From NCBI RefSeq assembly GCF_026672255.1, contig NZ_JAPOHA010000001.1, forward strand, positions 124,001-188,000: a stretch of DNA of 64,000 nt, given 5' to 3'. The position numbers were made by a program, and so were the translations under genes. The first letter of the stretch is position 1. Each line of letters begins with the position of its first letter. The DNA is from Caproiciproducens galactitolivorans (lineage in GTDB: Bacteria > Bacillota > Clostridia > Oscillospirales > Acutalibacteraceae). Under the pieces are notes generated by a model. It was not told the origin of the DNA. It did no database searches and worked only from the letters and a program-made list of their open reading frames with translations. Positions 34,309 through 43,248 of this stretch are shown here, piece after piece.

Positions 34309-34995
34309 TTATTTTGTGAATCGCTTGTACAGCGCGCCGAGTGATTTTTTTTCAATTCTTGAAACATAGGAGCGTGAAATACCGAGCTTTTGCGCTACTT
34401 CCCGCTGGGTTAAGGGATTATGTCCGGTCAGCCCGTAACGAAGCTCGATGATGATCTGCTCGCGCGGGGAAAGTACCTCCTGTATATAGCGTTTTAACTG
34501 TTCCGATTTGATTTTACAGTCGAGATTTTCCAGAATATTGTCTTCGGTTGCCATAACGTCCATTAAAGTCAGCGCGTTGCCGTCTTTATCGGTGTCGATC
34601 GGCTCGTTGATGGAAATATCCTGTGCGGTTTTCCGCGAGGAGCGGAAGAACATCAGCACTTCGTTTTCGATGCATCTGGCCGCATAACTGGAAAGGCGGA
34701 TTCCTTTGCTGCTGTCGAAGGTGTTTACGGCCTTGATCAATCCGATCGTGCCGATGGAAATTAAATCGTCCTGATCATTGGAGTTCGCGTAGTATTTTTT
34801 AATAATATGGGCAACAAGCCGGAGGTTGTGTTCGATCAGCTCATTTTTTGCTTTAAGGTCCCCGTTTTTCATACGTTCCAGGCAATCGCGCTCTTCCTGT
34901 GCGGTGAGCGGCCGCGGAAAGGAACCGGAACCGGTGACATGAAGAATAAAAAACAGCAAGCCGGATATTGCAAATCCTAGAACGGCACCAAACAT
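34309..34995 (-). CDS. sigK: Sporulation sigma factor SigK (pro-sigma-K)
   Basis: Sigma-K directs late mother-cell transcription in sporulation. The 228-residue protein starts with a hydrophobic pro-sequence (about residues 1-22, 'MFGAVLGFAISGLLFFILH'), which is removed by SpoIVFB-type proteolysis in Bacillus. Sigma region 2 ('DLISIGTIGLIKAVNTFDSS') and region 4 ('QREVAQKLGISRSYVSRIEKK') follow. The reading frame is continuous: there is no skin-type insertion. AAAGGGGTGG precedes the ATG. It indicates an endospore former. Close relatives include SigE, but the short hydrophobic pro-sequence fits SigK better. Confidence 0.9.
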   Translation of the reverse strand: MFGAVLGFAISGLLFFILHVTGSGSFPRPLTAQEERDCLERMKNGDLKAKNELIEHNLRLVAHIIKKYYANSNDQDDLISIGTIGLIKAVNTFDSSKGIRLSSYAARCIENEVLMFFRSSRKTAQDISINEPIDTDKDGNALTLMDVMATEDNILENLDCKIKSEQLKRYIQEVLSPREQIIIELRYGLTGHNPLTQREVAQKLGISRSYVSRIEKKSLGALYKRFTK

Positions 34996-35117
34996 ACAGC
35001 CACCCCTTTATAGTGTTATTCTGCCATTATATGCCCTTTGCGCCTGTCTGTTGCAAGTCCGGAGGAGAACAAAATCAAGGGGTGGCGGCCTGCTTTTCCG
35101 AAAAAACCGCATAACGA

Positions 35118-35153
35118 CGCAGCAGCAAATTACAAGCGTAATTTGCTGCTGCG
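35118..35153. terminator. Perfect 16-bp hairpin downstream of the 710-aa secreted protein gene
   Basis: Stem 35118-35133 pairs with 35138-35153 around a 4-base loop, 18 bases after the minus-strand stop. No immediate T-tract, but a TTTTTT run follows about 20 bases on. Probably an end-of-operon processing or termination hairpin. Confidence 0.5.
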
Positions 35154-35171
35154 CCGGTTGTGTTTATCAAT

Positions 35172-37304
35172 TTACGAATCGGAGAATACGGATGTTATGG
35201 CGCTCCAAATTTTTACAAACAGATTTTTAATTCTGTCCAGTACGCTCAGATTATTCTCCGATTTTTCGAGATCTCCATTGTTCGCTTTGTCGTCGTCCTT
35301 GCTGATTTCCTGTGTTCGGAGCACGATTTGAACGCTCGACGGCGCCGGATTTTTCAAAGAGGTAAACGAAATCGGTTTTGCTTTCGAGTCAAGATTCAGT
35401 AAATTATTGTCATCCTGGAATTTGTCGAATTCCTTATTAAGGGCGTCGTGAATCTTATTGTTTGCATCCCGAATGGTCGGGGTGTTTCCAATTCCGTTCA
35501 GGCTTTGCTCCAGTACGCTGATTAAGCCGTTCAGGGTCTTGCGGGTGCCGTCGTCCAGCTTATTTCCGCTTAACCGCACCATGGATTCCAGCGAAGCCAG
35601 AAAAGCGTGGGAATCCGCTATTCCGTTTGACAGGCTCTGCATCAGGTTTTGGGTATCTTTCAGCGCGGAGACCGTGTCATCCTTGTACTGGTTTGCGGTG
35701 GTATTTAATGTATTGATATTGTCGATTAATGTATCCGCAATACTTAGGAGATTTTTTAAATTTGCGCCCGCGTTGTTCGCGTGTTTCAGCAAATCGTCGG
35801 CGTCGTTAATACCATCATCTACTAGACCTAAATAAGAATCCACTACGTCAACCGTATCGCTGCCTGTTTTTATTAATGCATCCGATTGGCCCAATACTTT
35901 ACTGAGATCATTTACTAAAGGTGTGGTTTCGTCAGAAACTTTTTGGAGACCTTTAAGCGTTTTTTGGGAATATGTTAAAACATTGACTATATTGGGATCT
36001 GCTAAATATTTGGGGTCGTTTAGTTTAGTAAGTGAGGCACCTAAATTTGCTGCGTTTCCCTGAAGCTCGCCGGCATCTTTTTGGATTGTTGGAAGAATCT
36101 TTTTCAGTAGATCGGCTTGTGCTTTTGCGTTTTTTAAATCAGTATTGAGATCATTTGTTACATTAGAACGCTTGCCGGTTCTACTGCTTGCGTCATCCAG
36201 ATTATCACGGATGTCATTTACATCGCTCCGAATCGAGCTGATGGAACTGGACAGGGAATCCAGATAAGATTTCGAAACATTCAGCGTTTGCACAAGGGAG
36301 TTTACATCGGTATTTACATCCTGTACAAGCTGCTGTCCCTTTTGCAGATGGGGAACAAGCGCGCTGGTATTATTTGCGATATTGGTTAAGTCCGCGAGGG
36401 ATTTATCGGCATAGTTATACATATTCCCTTTTGAAGAACTGACAATGCCGCGGGCGCTGTCCAGTGAGCCTGCGCCGGATTGCAGCTGGTTAAGGCCGCC
36501 GGTCATGCCCTCCATTGTCCCCAGAATCTGATTCGTGCTGAGGTTAATTGCGTCCAGTGAACTTTTAAAGGTGTCCTTATCTTCTTTCAGGTCCTTAATA
36601 TCCTTTAACTGATCCAGTGTGCCGGGCACCATCAGCATGAAGACGCCGGTTGTTTCAAAGCTGTTCGTACCAATCCGGATGGTAAAGTTGGTTTCTTCTC
36701 CGGGCAGACCGGCAAACAGAACGGCTTTATAATCGCCGAGGGATTGCAGCTGCGCGCCGGGGGCTTCCACGCTCAGCGTATCCTTCATTTTCACCAGCGT
36801 TCCCACCTGAAGGAGAAAATTATTTTTGTAATAATCGGCTGCACTCTTATTCGGAATGGCTTTTACGTCGATTTCGACCATTCCGGAAACACCGGCAAGT
36901 TTCTTTGCGTCCGTGGGAACGCCGTTCAGCTTATACGATACGTCGAAATTCCAGGGCATGCCGACCGCGCCGTTCTTGGGCGTGCATTGATAATAGAATC
37001 TGCCGGTGGCGTCCTTCGGAAGATTCCAGCTTACGGAATCACCCGACAGGGTCGGTTTTGCGTCCGTGGACATATTGATTACATTGCTGTAGCTGCCGTA
37101 ATCGGTGAATTGGTTGTTCCCATTTAAATTGCATCCTTTTACAATTTCAACATTTTGCGTTTTTCCATAGTAATCCAAATTTACATAAACTGCTTCATCC
37201 GTGGTAACAACCGGGGCTGCTGCCTGAGCGGAAGTAGACAGAATCGGTATCAGGACCGCGACTGAAAGAAAACCTGCTAAAACTCTTTGTAATTTCGCTT
37301 TCAT
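35172..37304 (-). CDS. Secreted coiled-coil protein associated with an MMPL transporter
   Basis: A 710-residue exported protein. It has a cleavable signal peptide (about 1-28, ending 'STSAQAAAP'), a beta-rich N-terminal part to about 240, and then a long helical region (about 240-660). That region has many Asn/Asp/Leu/Ser heptad-like stretches and resembles the extracellular part of YhgE/Pip-type and MMPL-associated proteins. No membrane anchor is clear; the C-terminus is amphipathic. It lies 20 bases after the MMPL gene and is probably its periplasmic-like accessory factor. Roughly 35820-36200 is visibly more AT-rich than the flanks. The function is unknown. Confidence 0.82.
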   Translation of the reverse strand: MKAKLQRVLAGFLSVAVLIPILSTSAQAAAPVVTTDEAVYVNLDYYGKTQNVEIVKGCNLNGNNQFTDYGSYSNVINMSTDAKPTLSGDSVSWNLPKDATGRFYYQCTPKNGAVGMPWNFDVSYKLNGVPTDAKKLAGVSGMVEIDVKAIPNKSAADYYKNNFLLQVGTLVKMKDTLSVEAPGAQLQSLGDYKAVLFAGLPGEETNFTIRIGTNSFETTGVFMLMVPGTLDQLKDIKDLKEDKDTFKSSLDAINLSTNQILGTMEGMTGGLNQLQSGAGSLDSARGIVSSSKGNMYNYADKSLADLTNIANNTSALVPHLQKGQQLVQDVNTDVNSLVQTLNVSKSYLDSLSSSISSIRSDVNDIRDNLDDASSRTGKRSNVTNDLNTDLKNAKAQADLLKKILPTIQKDAGELQGNAANLGASLTKLNDPKYLADPNIVNVLTYSQKTLKGLQKVSDETTPLVNDLSKVLGQSDALIKTGSDTVDVVDSYLGLVDDGINDADDLLKHANNAGANLKNLLSIADTLIDNINTLNTTANQYKDDTVSALKDTQNLMQSLSNGIADSHAFLASLESMVRLSGNKLDDGTRKTLNGLISVLEQSLNGIGNTPTIRDANNKIHDALNKEFDKFQDDNNLLNLDSKAKPISFTSLKNPAPSSVQIVLRTQEISKDDDKANNGDLEKSENNLSVLDRIKNLFVKIWSAITSVFSDS

Positions 37305-37324
37305 GGTAAATCCTCCCTGATTTG

Positions 37325-39505
37325 TTATACGGACTGCTCGTTATGAGCGTTTAAAAATTGTAGTTTGGAATTGAGGTTTTGCCGCAGGGCTTTCTGCTTT
37401 GCCTCTTTCTTTTCGCGCAGGCGGTCCATTCGGGCCATGTGCTTTTGGATCGGTTTGTCGAAAATATAAAGCAATGCCGGAAGCACGGTAACAACCAAGG
37501 TGAAACCGAACACCGTTCCTCTTCCGATCAGATGGCCGATATCCGCGATTGCGCTGATGGAGCAAGTGAAATAAAGAATATAACCGACCATCGTAAGGAT
37601 GGTTGCGGAGGTTAAAAGGGGAGGGGTGGTCGTAGCAATTGCATCAATGGTTGCCTCTTTCCGCCCGAGCCGCGCCCTGCTTTCCATGAAATTGTTTGTC
37701 ATCAGGATGGCGTAGTCAACCGTGGCGCCCAGCTGAATACAGCTGACGATGACGTATCCCATAAAGATCAGCCGGTTTCCCGTCAGGTACGGGAACAGCA
37801 TATTGATGAAAATAGCGATTTCAATCGGAATAAGAATCAAGACCGGGATCAGCAGAGACCGGAAGGTGATCATAACAACAATAGCAACCGACAGTATGGA
37901 CAGCGCGTCGACAAAGTCGTAATCGCTTGTGATCGTTGTTTTGATATCCTGTGTGAACGGCGTTGTGCCGACGACGTAGGACTCCTTTGGGTAATATTTT
38001 TTTACAATGGATTGGATTTCGTCAGAACACTGGAAGCTCAGTTTGCTTTCATCTTTTGTTTTTATGTACATCAGGATTCTTGCATAATTCTTTGTGTGAA
38101 GCTCGCTGGTAATACTCTCCGGAATGATGCTTTCCGGAAGACCATCCGGCAGCGTATCTGCAAGGGAAGTGACGCTCTTTGAATAATCCAGATTATCCAG
38201 TTCTTTTGCAAGGGCCTTTTCCGTTACCCGGGAAGTATTCGGAACAATGACCAGCATCATGTTGCTTCGGCCGAATTGCTTATTGATAAGCTGGTCGTCC
38301 TCATACGCCTTCGTACCCACGCCGGCGCCGACAGCCTGCGCTCCGTAAACGAAGTCGGTCATTCCTTTTCCTATGTAAGCCGGAAAAGCGACAAACAATG
38401 CCAGCGCAACAAAAGCGTAGCGTCCCTTGAACACGCCCTTGGCAAATTTTCCAAACGGAGGAAGGAACGAGCGGTGTGCTGTTTTTTCAATTAAACCGGA
38501 CCAACGGATGATCAGGGACGGCATCAGGAACAGAACGGTGGCAACGCTGCAGAAAATTCCCTTTGCCAGTACAACGCCCATATCAAAACCAATCGAGAAT
38601 TTCATCAGGGACAATGCGATGAATCCGAAGAACGTCGCGACGCCGCAGGCCAAAATGGATTTTGCGGAATGCCGGATAGCCACGGCAATGGCGTCTTCCA
38701 GACTCATGCCCTTTTCCCGTTCCGCCGTAAAGGAATGGATTAAGAAAATCGAGTAGTCCATCGCGACGGCCAGCTGCAAAACAGGGCCGACGCTGGAAGT
38801 GAGGAAGGAGATTTCCCCCAGAAAGATATTGGTTCCCATGTTGATAATAATGGCGACACCCATGATCAGCAGGAACAGAATGGGTTCAAACCAGGATGTA
38901 GTCGTTAAGATCAGCGTGACAAGGATTAAGCCTACGCAGATAACGGTCGCCTTTTTTACTTCTATGTTCAGGTTTTCGCTGAGGGATTTACTCTGTACGG
39001 CCGATCCGGTAAAATGACCTTTGTCTCCCGTAATGGCCATAATTTTATCAATTGCCTTTGAAGTCTTTTTGCTGGCATCGCCTTCGTCAAAGGTAATATC
39101 CATAACGGAGTAACCGTTTTTATAATACTCATCAATATCTTTGCTGCTGATAAACTCGCCCGACTGATAAACGTCTTTTTTCGTATCGGCCCAAACAACC
39201 ATATCCACGCCGTCGACCGCTTCAATACGGTCTTTATAGGCCTTGGCCTGATACAAGGTTACATTGTCGATCATTACCCGTGCCGTACCGGGGTATCCGA
39301 ATTCCTTCCTCATCACGCTGATGCCCTGCTGAGAAGGAGTGGTATCGGGAAGGTATTTTGTTAAATCGTAATTAATTTCAACGAACGTGTTTAAAAAAGC
39401 ACAGATAATAACCATAATGATAAAGAATTTTTCGATATGTTTCCTTTTGTTAATAATAAAATCTACAATAGAATGCGTTTGCTTCTTTGTGCCCTGTACA
39501 TTCAT
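37325..39505 (-). CDS. MMPL/RND-superfamily exporter
   Basis: A 726-residue transporter with two MMPL modules, each with a first helix, a large extracytoplasmic loop and five clustered helices. In Gram-positives these move lipids, glycolipids or hydrophobic drugs. Conserved pieces include 'LAVAMDYSIFLIHSFTAEREKG' (here cut short) and 'QLGATVDYAILMTNNFMESR', with the proton-relay Asp-Tyr pairs. The start at 39505 has AATAGGAG upstream; a TTG 12 codons earlier opens the frame. It lies between a TetR gene and a secreted coiled-coil gene, suggesting a TetR-controlled export system. Confidence 0.92.
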   Translation of the reverse strand: MNVQGTKKQTHSIVDFIINKRKHIEKFFIIMVIICAFLNTFVEINYDLTKYLPDTTPSQQGISVMRKEFGYPGTARVMIDNVTLYQAKAYKDRIEAVDGVDMVVWADTKKDVYQSGEFISSKDIDEYYKNGYSVMDITFDEGDASKKTSKAIDKIMAITGDKGHFTGSAVQSKSLSENLNIEVKKATVICVGLILVTLILTTTSWFEPILFLLIMGVAIIINMGTNIFLGEISFLTSSVGPVLQLAVAMDYSIFLIHSFTAEREKGMSLEDAIAVAIRHSAKSILACGVATFFGFIALSLMKFSIGFDMGVVLAKGIFCSVATVLFLMPSLIIRWSGLIEKTAHRSFLPPFGKFAKGVFKGRYAFVALALFVAFPAYIGKGMTDFVYGAQAVGAGVGTKAYEDDQLINKQFGRSNMMLVIVPNTSRVTEKALAKELDNLDYSKSVTSLADTLPDGLPESIIPESITSELHTKNYARILMYIKTKDESKLSFQCSDEIQSIVKKYYPKESYVVGTTPFTQDIKTTITSDYDFVDALSILSVAIVVMITFRSLLIPVLILIPIEIAIFINMLFPYLTGNRLIFMGYVIVSCIQLGATVDYAILMTNNFMESRARLGRKEATIDAIATTTPPLLTSATILTMVGYILYFTCSISAIADIGHLIGRGTVFGFTLVVTVLPALLYIFDKPIQKHMARMDRLREKKEAKQKALRQNLNSKLQFLNAHNEQSV

Positions 39506-39578
39506 TCGTGCCGCGCTCCTATTCCATATTTTGTGCCGCAATTGTTATGATCGTTGCAAATTTAGATTTCCGGGCGGA

Positions 39579-40175
39579 TTAACAGGTGAGTAATTCTGAG
39601 ATGGACAAGTACAATTCATGCTTGATACTGTCGATAGGATAAGGCATTTCCAGTACAATGGAGTTGTAACATACGGCCCCCACCATGGAAACAACGATAA
39701 AAAGACGTTGCTTTGCAACTTCACTGTTCCCTCCGCTTGTAATAAAGTGCTGGATAAAAACTCTTTTTGCTCCTTCCATTTCTTCACAGTTCAGCGCTTT
39801 TTCGTAAAGTTCAAATGAAAGGTTTTTGTAGATCAGGGAAAGCAGGTCCTTATCATTTTTGAAATAGTTCAGGAAATAATCTACAAAAAAAATAACGCTT
39901 TCCGTAAAGTCCATTTTACCCGTCTTTTGTTTTTCCGCAACGGCTTTCATGGCGCTGTCAAACAGGGAAGAGCTTTTGTGCAGGATAATCTTGTCGACCA
40001 AATCGTATTTATTTTTACAGTAAAGATAGAAGGTTCCTTTTGCAACGCCGGCTTTTTTTACAATATCGTCAATTACCGTTTTATGTACGCCGTTTGATGT
40101 GAACAATTCGTAAGCGGAATCATAAAGTTTTACCATCTTAATCCTTTTGTTTTCATTTACTTTTGTCTTTTTCAC
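39579..40175 (-). CDS. TetR/AcrR-family repressor of the MMPL operon
   Basis: A 198-residue regulator with an N-terminal TetR helix-turn-helix ('AYELFTSNGVHKTVIDDIVK', 'AGVAKGTFYLYCKNKYDLV') and a helical ligand-binding domain. The GTG at 40175 is favoured because AGAAAGGA lies 10 bases upstream; a TTG at 40211 would be closer to the operator. It is the first gene of the tetR-MMPL-secreted protein operon. A 25-bp near-perfect palindrome sits directly after its consensus promoter, the classic autoregulation layout. The ligand is unknown. Confidence 0.9.
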   Translation of the reverse strand: MKKTKVNENKRIKMVKLYDSAYELFTSNGVHKTVIDDIVKKAGVAKGTFYLYCKNKYDLVDKIILHKSSSLFDSAMKAVAEKQKTGKMDFTESVIFFVDYFLNYFKNDKDLLSLIYKNLSFELYEKALNCEEMEGAKRVFIQHFITSGGNSEVAKQRLFIVVSMVGAVCYNSIVLEMPYPIDSIKHELYLSISELLTC

Positions 40176-40217
40176 CGGCAAATAATCCTTTCTCCATAGT
40201 CTGTTTTCCAATTTATT

Positions 40218-40242
40218 ACAAAATGACTTTTAGTCAATTTGT
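40218..40242. promoter_or_regulatory. TetR-type operator of the MMPL operon
   Basis: An 11-bp inverted repeat (ACAAAATGACT-TTT-AGTCAATTTGT, one mismatch) with a TGACT-N3-AGTCA core, placed immediately downstream of the -10 box. Confidence 0.75.
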
Positions 40243-40271
40243 ATTATAATCCTTCGTTAGAAAGCTGTCAA
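40243..40271 (-). promoter_or_regulatory. Consensus promoter of the tetR-MMPL operon
   Basis: On the minus strand TTGACA, 17-base spacer, TATAAT: a perfect match to the housekeeping consensus. Its start site falls inside the palindrome at 40218-40242. Confidence 0.85.
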
Positions 40272-40570
40272 GTTGCAAGTAAACAAATCCATTCTCCATT
40301 CGGCTGAGGATATTGTGTATATTTTTCTGTAGAAATGGGTCGAATAAAATCTTTGCACGATCTTTATATCAAAATACTGTGAATTTATGAAATTTTAATG
40401 TATAATAAAAAATCGGTTTTTTCAGATGTTTTCGGGAGATGCTCGAAAAGAAAATGCTTTCCGTTTTCGTATGGAAAGGATGAATTCGGAGGGGTTTTTG
40501 CGAGTTTTAAAAGAACGGAATCCTGCTTTTTATCTGTGCTGATTCTTTATTGTTTTAGGAGTGTACAAAC
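40272..40570 (+). promoter_or_regulatory. Promoter and about 160-base leader of the KimA-like gene
   Basis: A TATAAT at 40401-40406 with a weak -35 would give a leader of about 160 bases. The leader has a possible 6-bp hairpin (CTTTCC/GGAAAG, about 40459-40480) and an AGGAG site before the coding start. B. subtilis kimA has a c-di-AMP (ydaO) riboswitch; I do not find its conserved core here. Bases 40272-40390 hold nothing identifiable. Confidence 0.3.
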
Positions 40571-42409
40571 ATGTTCAAAAAAATGAAAACCATTGTAATC
40601 GGAAAAGCCATTAAAAGCGCGGAAAGTGAATCGGAAAAATTCAGCGTTATCTGGGGCCTTCCCGTATTGTCGAGCGACGCGATTTCTTCCGTGTCCTATG
40701 CCTGCGAAGAAATTTTAATGGTTCTTGTTCCGGTACTTGGCATAGCGTCTTATAAGCCCCTGATGGGGATCGCGGCCGCGATTGTCGGCCTGCTTTTGAT
40801 TTTGGTCTTTTCGTACCGCCAGACGATTGAATGCTACCCGCACGGCGGCGGTTCTTACAGCGTTGCCAGCGACAACCTGGGAAAAGTGCCGGGTCTGGTC
40901 GCGGCGGCGTCGCTCTCCATTGATTATGTACTTACGGTCGCGGTCAGCACCTGTTCGGGCACGGCGGCCATTACGTCCGCCTTTCCGCAGACCATTCCGT
41001 TCCGCGTGGAAATTACCCTGTTCCTGATTCTTTTATTGACGCTGGGAAATCTTCGCGGTATCCGGGAATCCTCCATCCTGTTCGGCATTCCCACCTATCT
41101 GTTCATTTTTTCGATCATTGCGATGATTGCAACCGGCTTAATCAAGGTGTTTGTTTTTGGACAGGTACCGCAGCCGACGACTGCTTTGCCGCCGCAGGCG
41201 CAGGATGTTACCATCCTTCTTCTTTTAAAAGCGTTTTCTTCCGGCTGCACCGCATTAACCGGAGTGGAAGCGGTCAGCAACGGTATCCCGAACTTCAAGG
41301 CGCCTTCCCAGAAAAACGCAAAAAGGGTACTTGCCCTTCTTGCTTTGCTGGTCTTTGTTATTTTCTCGGGTGTATGTTATCTTGCCTCCATGTATAAGGT
41401 AGCCCACGCGGAAAATGTAACGGTTGTTTCCCAAATCGCGTCAAGGGTTTTCGGTTCCGGGACGATTATGTATTTTACGGTACAGGCCACGACCGCAATG
41501 ATTTTGATCATGGCGGCAAATACTGCGTTTGCGGATCTGCCCCTCCTTCTTTCCCTTTTGGCGAAGGATGGCTTTGTTGCGAGAAGCTTCGGCAGCCGCG
41601 GGGCAAGACTGAGCTTTTCAAACGGGATTATGCTCCTGTTCCTTCTTTCCTCCGTTCTCGTAATTGTTTTTAAAGCGGAAACCCATCTTTTGATTCCGCT
41701 CTACGCCGTGGGAGTATTTCTTTCCTTTACGCTTTCACAGACCGGTATGTTAAAAAAATGGATAACACACCGGCAGGGAAACTGGAGGCATAAGGCGGTT
41801 ATCAACGGTTTCGGCGCGCTTATGACGGCCGTTACCTGTGTGATCATCGCCGTAAGCAAGTTTGCAAGCGGCGCCTGGATTGTTCTGATCTGCATCCCGT
41901 CGCTGGTAGCTTTTATGCTGTTTATCCGTAAACATTATAATAAGGTAAGAGACAACCTCTCGATTGAAGACAGCTCCAGTGACCTGATTCTTGAAAATCC
42001 AACCGAAAATTATATTCTTCTTCCGGTGCAGTCGGTCAACAAGTCTTTTGTAAAGGCTCTGAACTATGCGATGACGCTCGGAAAGAAGATTGAAGTTTAC
42101 CATGTGAGCACGAACAAGGCGGAAACGGAAAGACTGAAGGTGAAATTCGGCCAGTTGGGTCTTGATTTTCCGCTGTTGATTGAAGAGGCGCCTTACCGGA
42201 ATATTAATGAAACCCTGCTGGCTCATGTGGATAAGGAACAGGCAAGGCTGAATAAGCACGAAATGCTGACGGTGGTTCTGCCTCAGTTTGTGATTCCGAA
42301 ACGGTGGCATTATATGCTGCACAACCAGACCTCGCTGCGTTTAAAATCCGCGCTGGTAAGGCGGCGTGACGTAGCGGTTGTGACGATTCCCTATATTATT
42401 AATGAATGA
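40571..42409 (+). CDS. APC-superfamily permease, KimA-like (potassium uptake)
   Basis: A 612-residue protein with about 12 membrane helices and a cytoplasmic C-terminal domain (about 455-612). Its N-terminal half has 'LPVLSSDAISSVSYACEEIL', 'SYRQTIECYPHGGGSYSVAS' and 'DYVLTVAVSTCSGTAAITSA', the pattern I associate with KimA (YdaO), a high-affinity K+/H+ symporter regulated by c-di-AMP in B. subtilis. Related APC members carry amino acids, so K+ specificity is inference from family resemblance and length. AGGAG precedes the ATG. It appears monocistronic. Confidence 0.82.
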   Translation: MFKKMKTIVIGKAIKSAESESEKFSVIWGLPVLSSDAISSVSYACEEILMVLVPVLGIASYKPLMGIAAAIVGLLLILVFSYRQTIECYPHGGGSYSVASDNLGKVPGLVAAASLSIDYVLTVAVSTCSGTAAITSAFPQTIPFRVEITLFLILLLTLGNLRGIRESSILFGIPTYLFIFSIIAMIATGLIKVFVFGQVPQPTTALPPQAQDVTILLLLKAFSSGCTALTGVEAVSNGIPNFKAPSQKNAKRVLALLALLVFVIFSGVCYLASMYKVAHAENVTVVSQIASRVFGSGTIMYFTVQATTAMILIMAANTAFADLPLLLSLLAKDGFVARSFGSRGARLSFSNGIMLLFLLSSVLVIVFKAETHLLIPLYAVGVFLSFTLSQTGMLKKWITHRQGNWRHKAVINGFGALMTAVTCVIIAVSKFASGAWIVLICIPSLVAFMLFIRKHYNKVRDNLSIEDSSSDLILENPTENYILLPVQSVNKSFVKALNYAMTLGKKIEVYHVSTNKAETERLKVKFGQLGLDFPLLIEEAPYRNINETLLAHVDKEQARLNKHEMLTVVLPQFVIPKRWHYMLHNQTSLRLKSALVRRRDVAVVTIPYIINE

Positions 42410-42525
42410 AAAGCAATTTTCCAATTTTTTTGCTCAAATAAGTTGAAATTCTATTTTTAATAAACTATAATAGAGTAAAAGAAAAAAATAGCCTTAAAAA
42501 CGGACTTTGAACCATTTACTAAAGC

Positions 42526-42562
42526 TAGACGCAGCGTTTCAAACCGTTACGTCTATTTTTTT
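42526..42562 (+). terminator. Terminator of the KimA-like gene
   Basis: TAGACG pairs with CGTCTA around an internal GTTT/AAAC-rich loop, followed by seven T residues; it begins about 115 bases after the stop. Confidence 0.6.
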
Positions 42563-42694
42563 ACAGAAAAAGTAGTTTTTGGTTATTATTCTTCCGGAAT
42601 TTTAAATTAAATTATTTTTTGTTCTTGCATTGTGACCGTCATGTGACAAAACAGATTTATAATGTTACTAATGTCTAAGAATAAAGGTGATGAA

Positions 42695-43168
42695 ATGCAT
42701 CAAATGAAAAAAGTCAGGCTGACGCCGTCTCAGAGTATTATTTATTTGAATCCCGTATGCAGTGAAACCCTGAAAGGGCGAATATACAGCGAACATTACA
42801 AGAAAACGATGCAGTTTCAAAGCGAATGGGAACTGCTTAACGGCATGAATGACATGCTTGACAGCATTGGGTTCCCGCAGGCAGCCTTTAAAAGCCGTAC
42901 ATTTCAATATAAAAAATTCAGACGAATTGTGAAGAGGGTGGAAGATACTGTGGATGAATCCTTGAACGATTGTTTAAAAGAGAAACCGACAACCTTCATC
43001 GTCAATGTGCAATACAGGATGAACGGGACCTGGCAGGGAACAATTACCTGGGTTGAGCAAAACCTGACACAGCATTTCCGCAGTGCGTTTGAAATGCTCA
43101 AACTGATGGAACAGGCAAACCAGCAGGCGAAGGTAATCCGCTGGGAAGACGAAAAAAAAGAAAGCTGA
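42695..43168 (+). CDS. Conserved-looking hypothetical protein
   Basis: I do not recognise a named family. The 157-residue protein is soluble, basic in its first half ('KKFRRIVKRVEDTV'), and ends with a region 'QYRMNGTWQGTITWVEQNLT' followed by FRSAFEMLKLME. This resembles small Clostridia proteins of unknown role. ATG 42695 follows AAAGGTGATG; earlier in-frame ATGs (from 42662) overlap the predicted -10 (TATAAT, 42658-42663) and are excluded. It is alone between two terminators. Confidence 0.65.
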   Translation: MHQMKKVRLTPSQSIIYLNPVCSETLKGRIYSEHYKKTMQFQSEWELLNGMNDMLDSIGFPQAAFKSRTFQYKKFRRIVKRVEDTVDESLNDCLKEKPTTFIVNVQYRMNGTWQGTITWVEQNLTQHFRSAFEMLKLMEQANQQAKVIRWEDEKKES

Positions 43169-43190
43169 TAAAGCATTTTGTACACCACAT

Positions 43191-43233
43191 AAAAAAGAAC
43201 TTGAAGCAGTAAAAACTGTCCAAGTTCTTTTTT
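43191..43233. terminator. Bidirectional terminator
   Basis: AAAAAAGAACTTG (43191-43203) pairs with CAAGTTCTTTTTT (43221-43233), with an inner CAGT/ACTG pairing. It ends both the hypothetical gene (plus) and the zinc-ribbon gene (minus). Confidence 0.9.
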
Positions 43234-43248
43234 ATCGTCTGTATTTTT

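Noticed and set aside
40400-40570. c-di-AMP (ydaO) riboswitch in the KimA-like leader
   Set aside because: Expected from B. subtilis kimA, but the conserved riboswitch core could not be found in the leader.
40398-40586. 62-codon plus-strand ORF before the KimA-like gene
   Set aside because: Its ATG sits in the predicted -10 region (ATGTATAAT), there is no ribosome site, and it runs into the kimA start. Treated as leader sequence.
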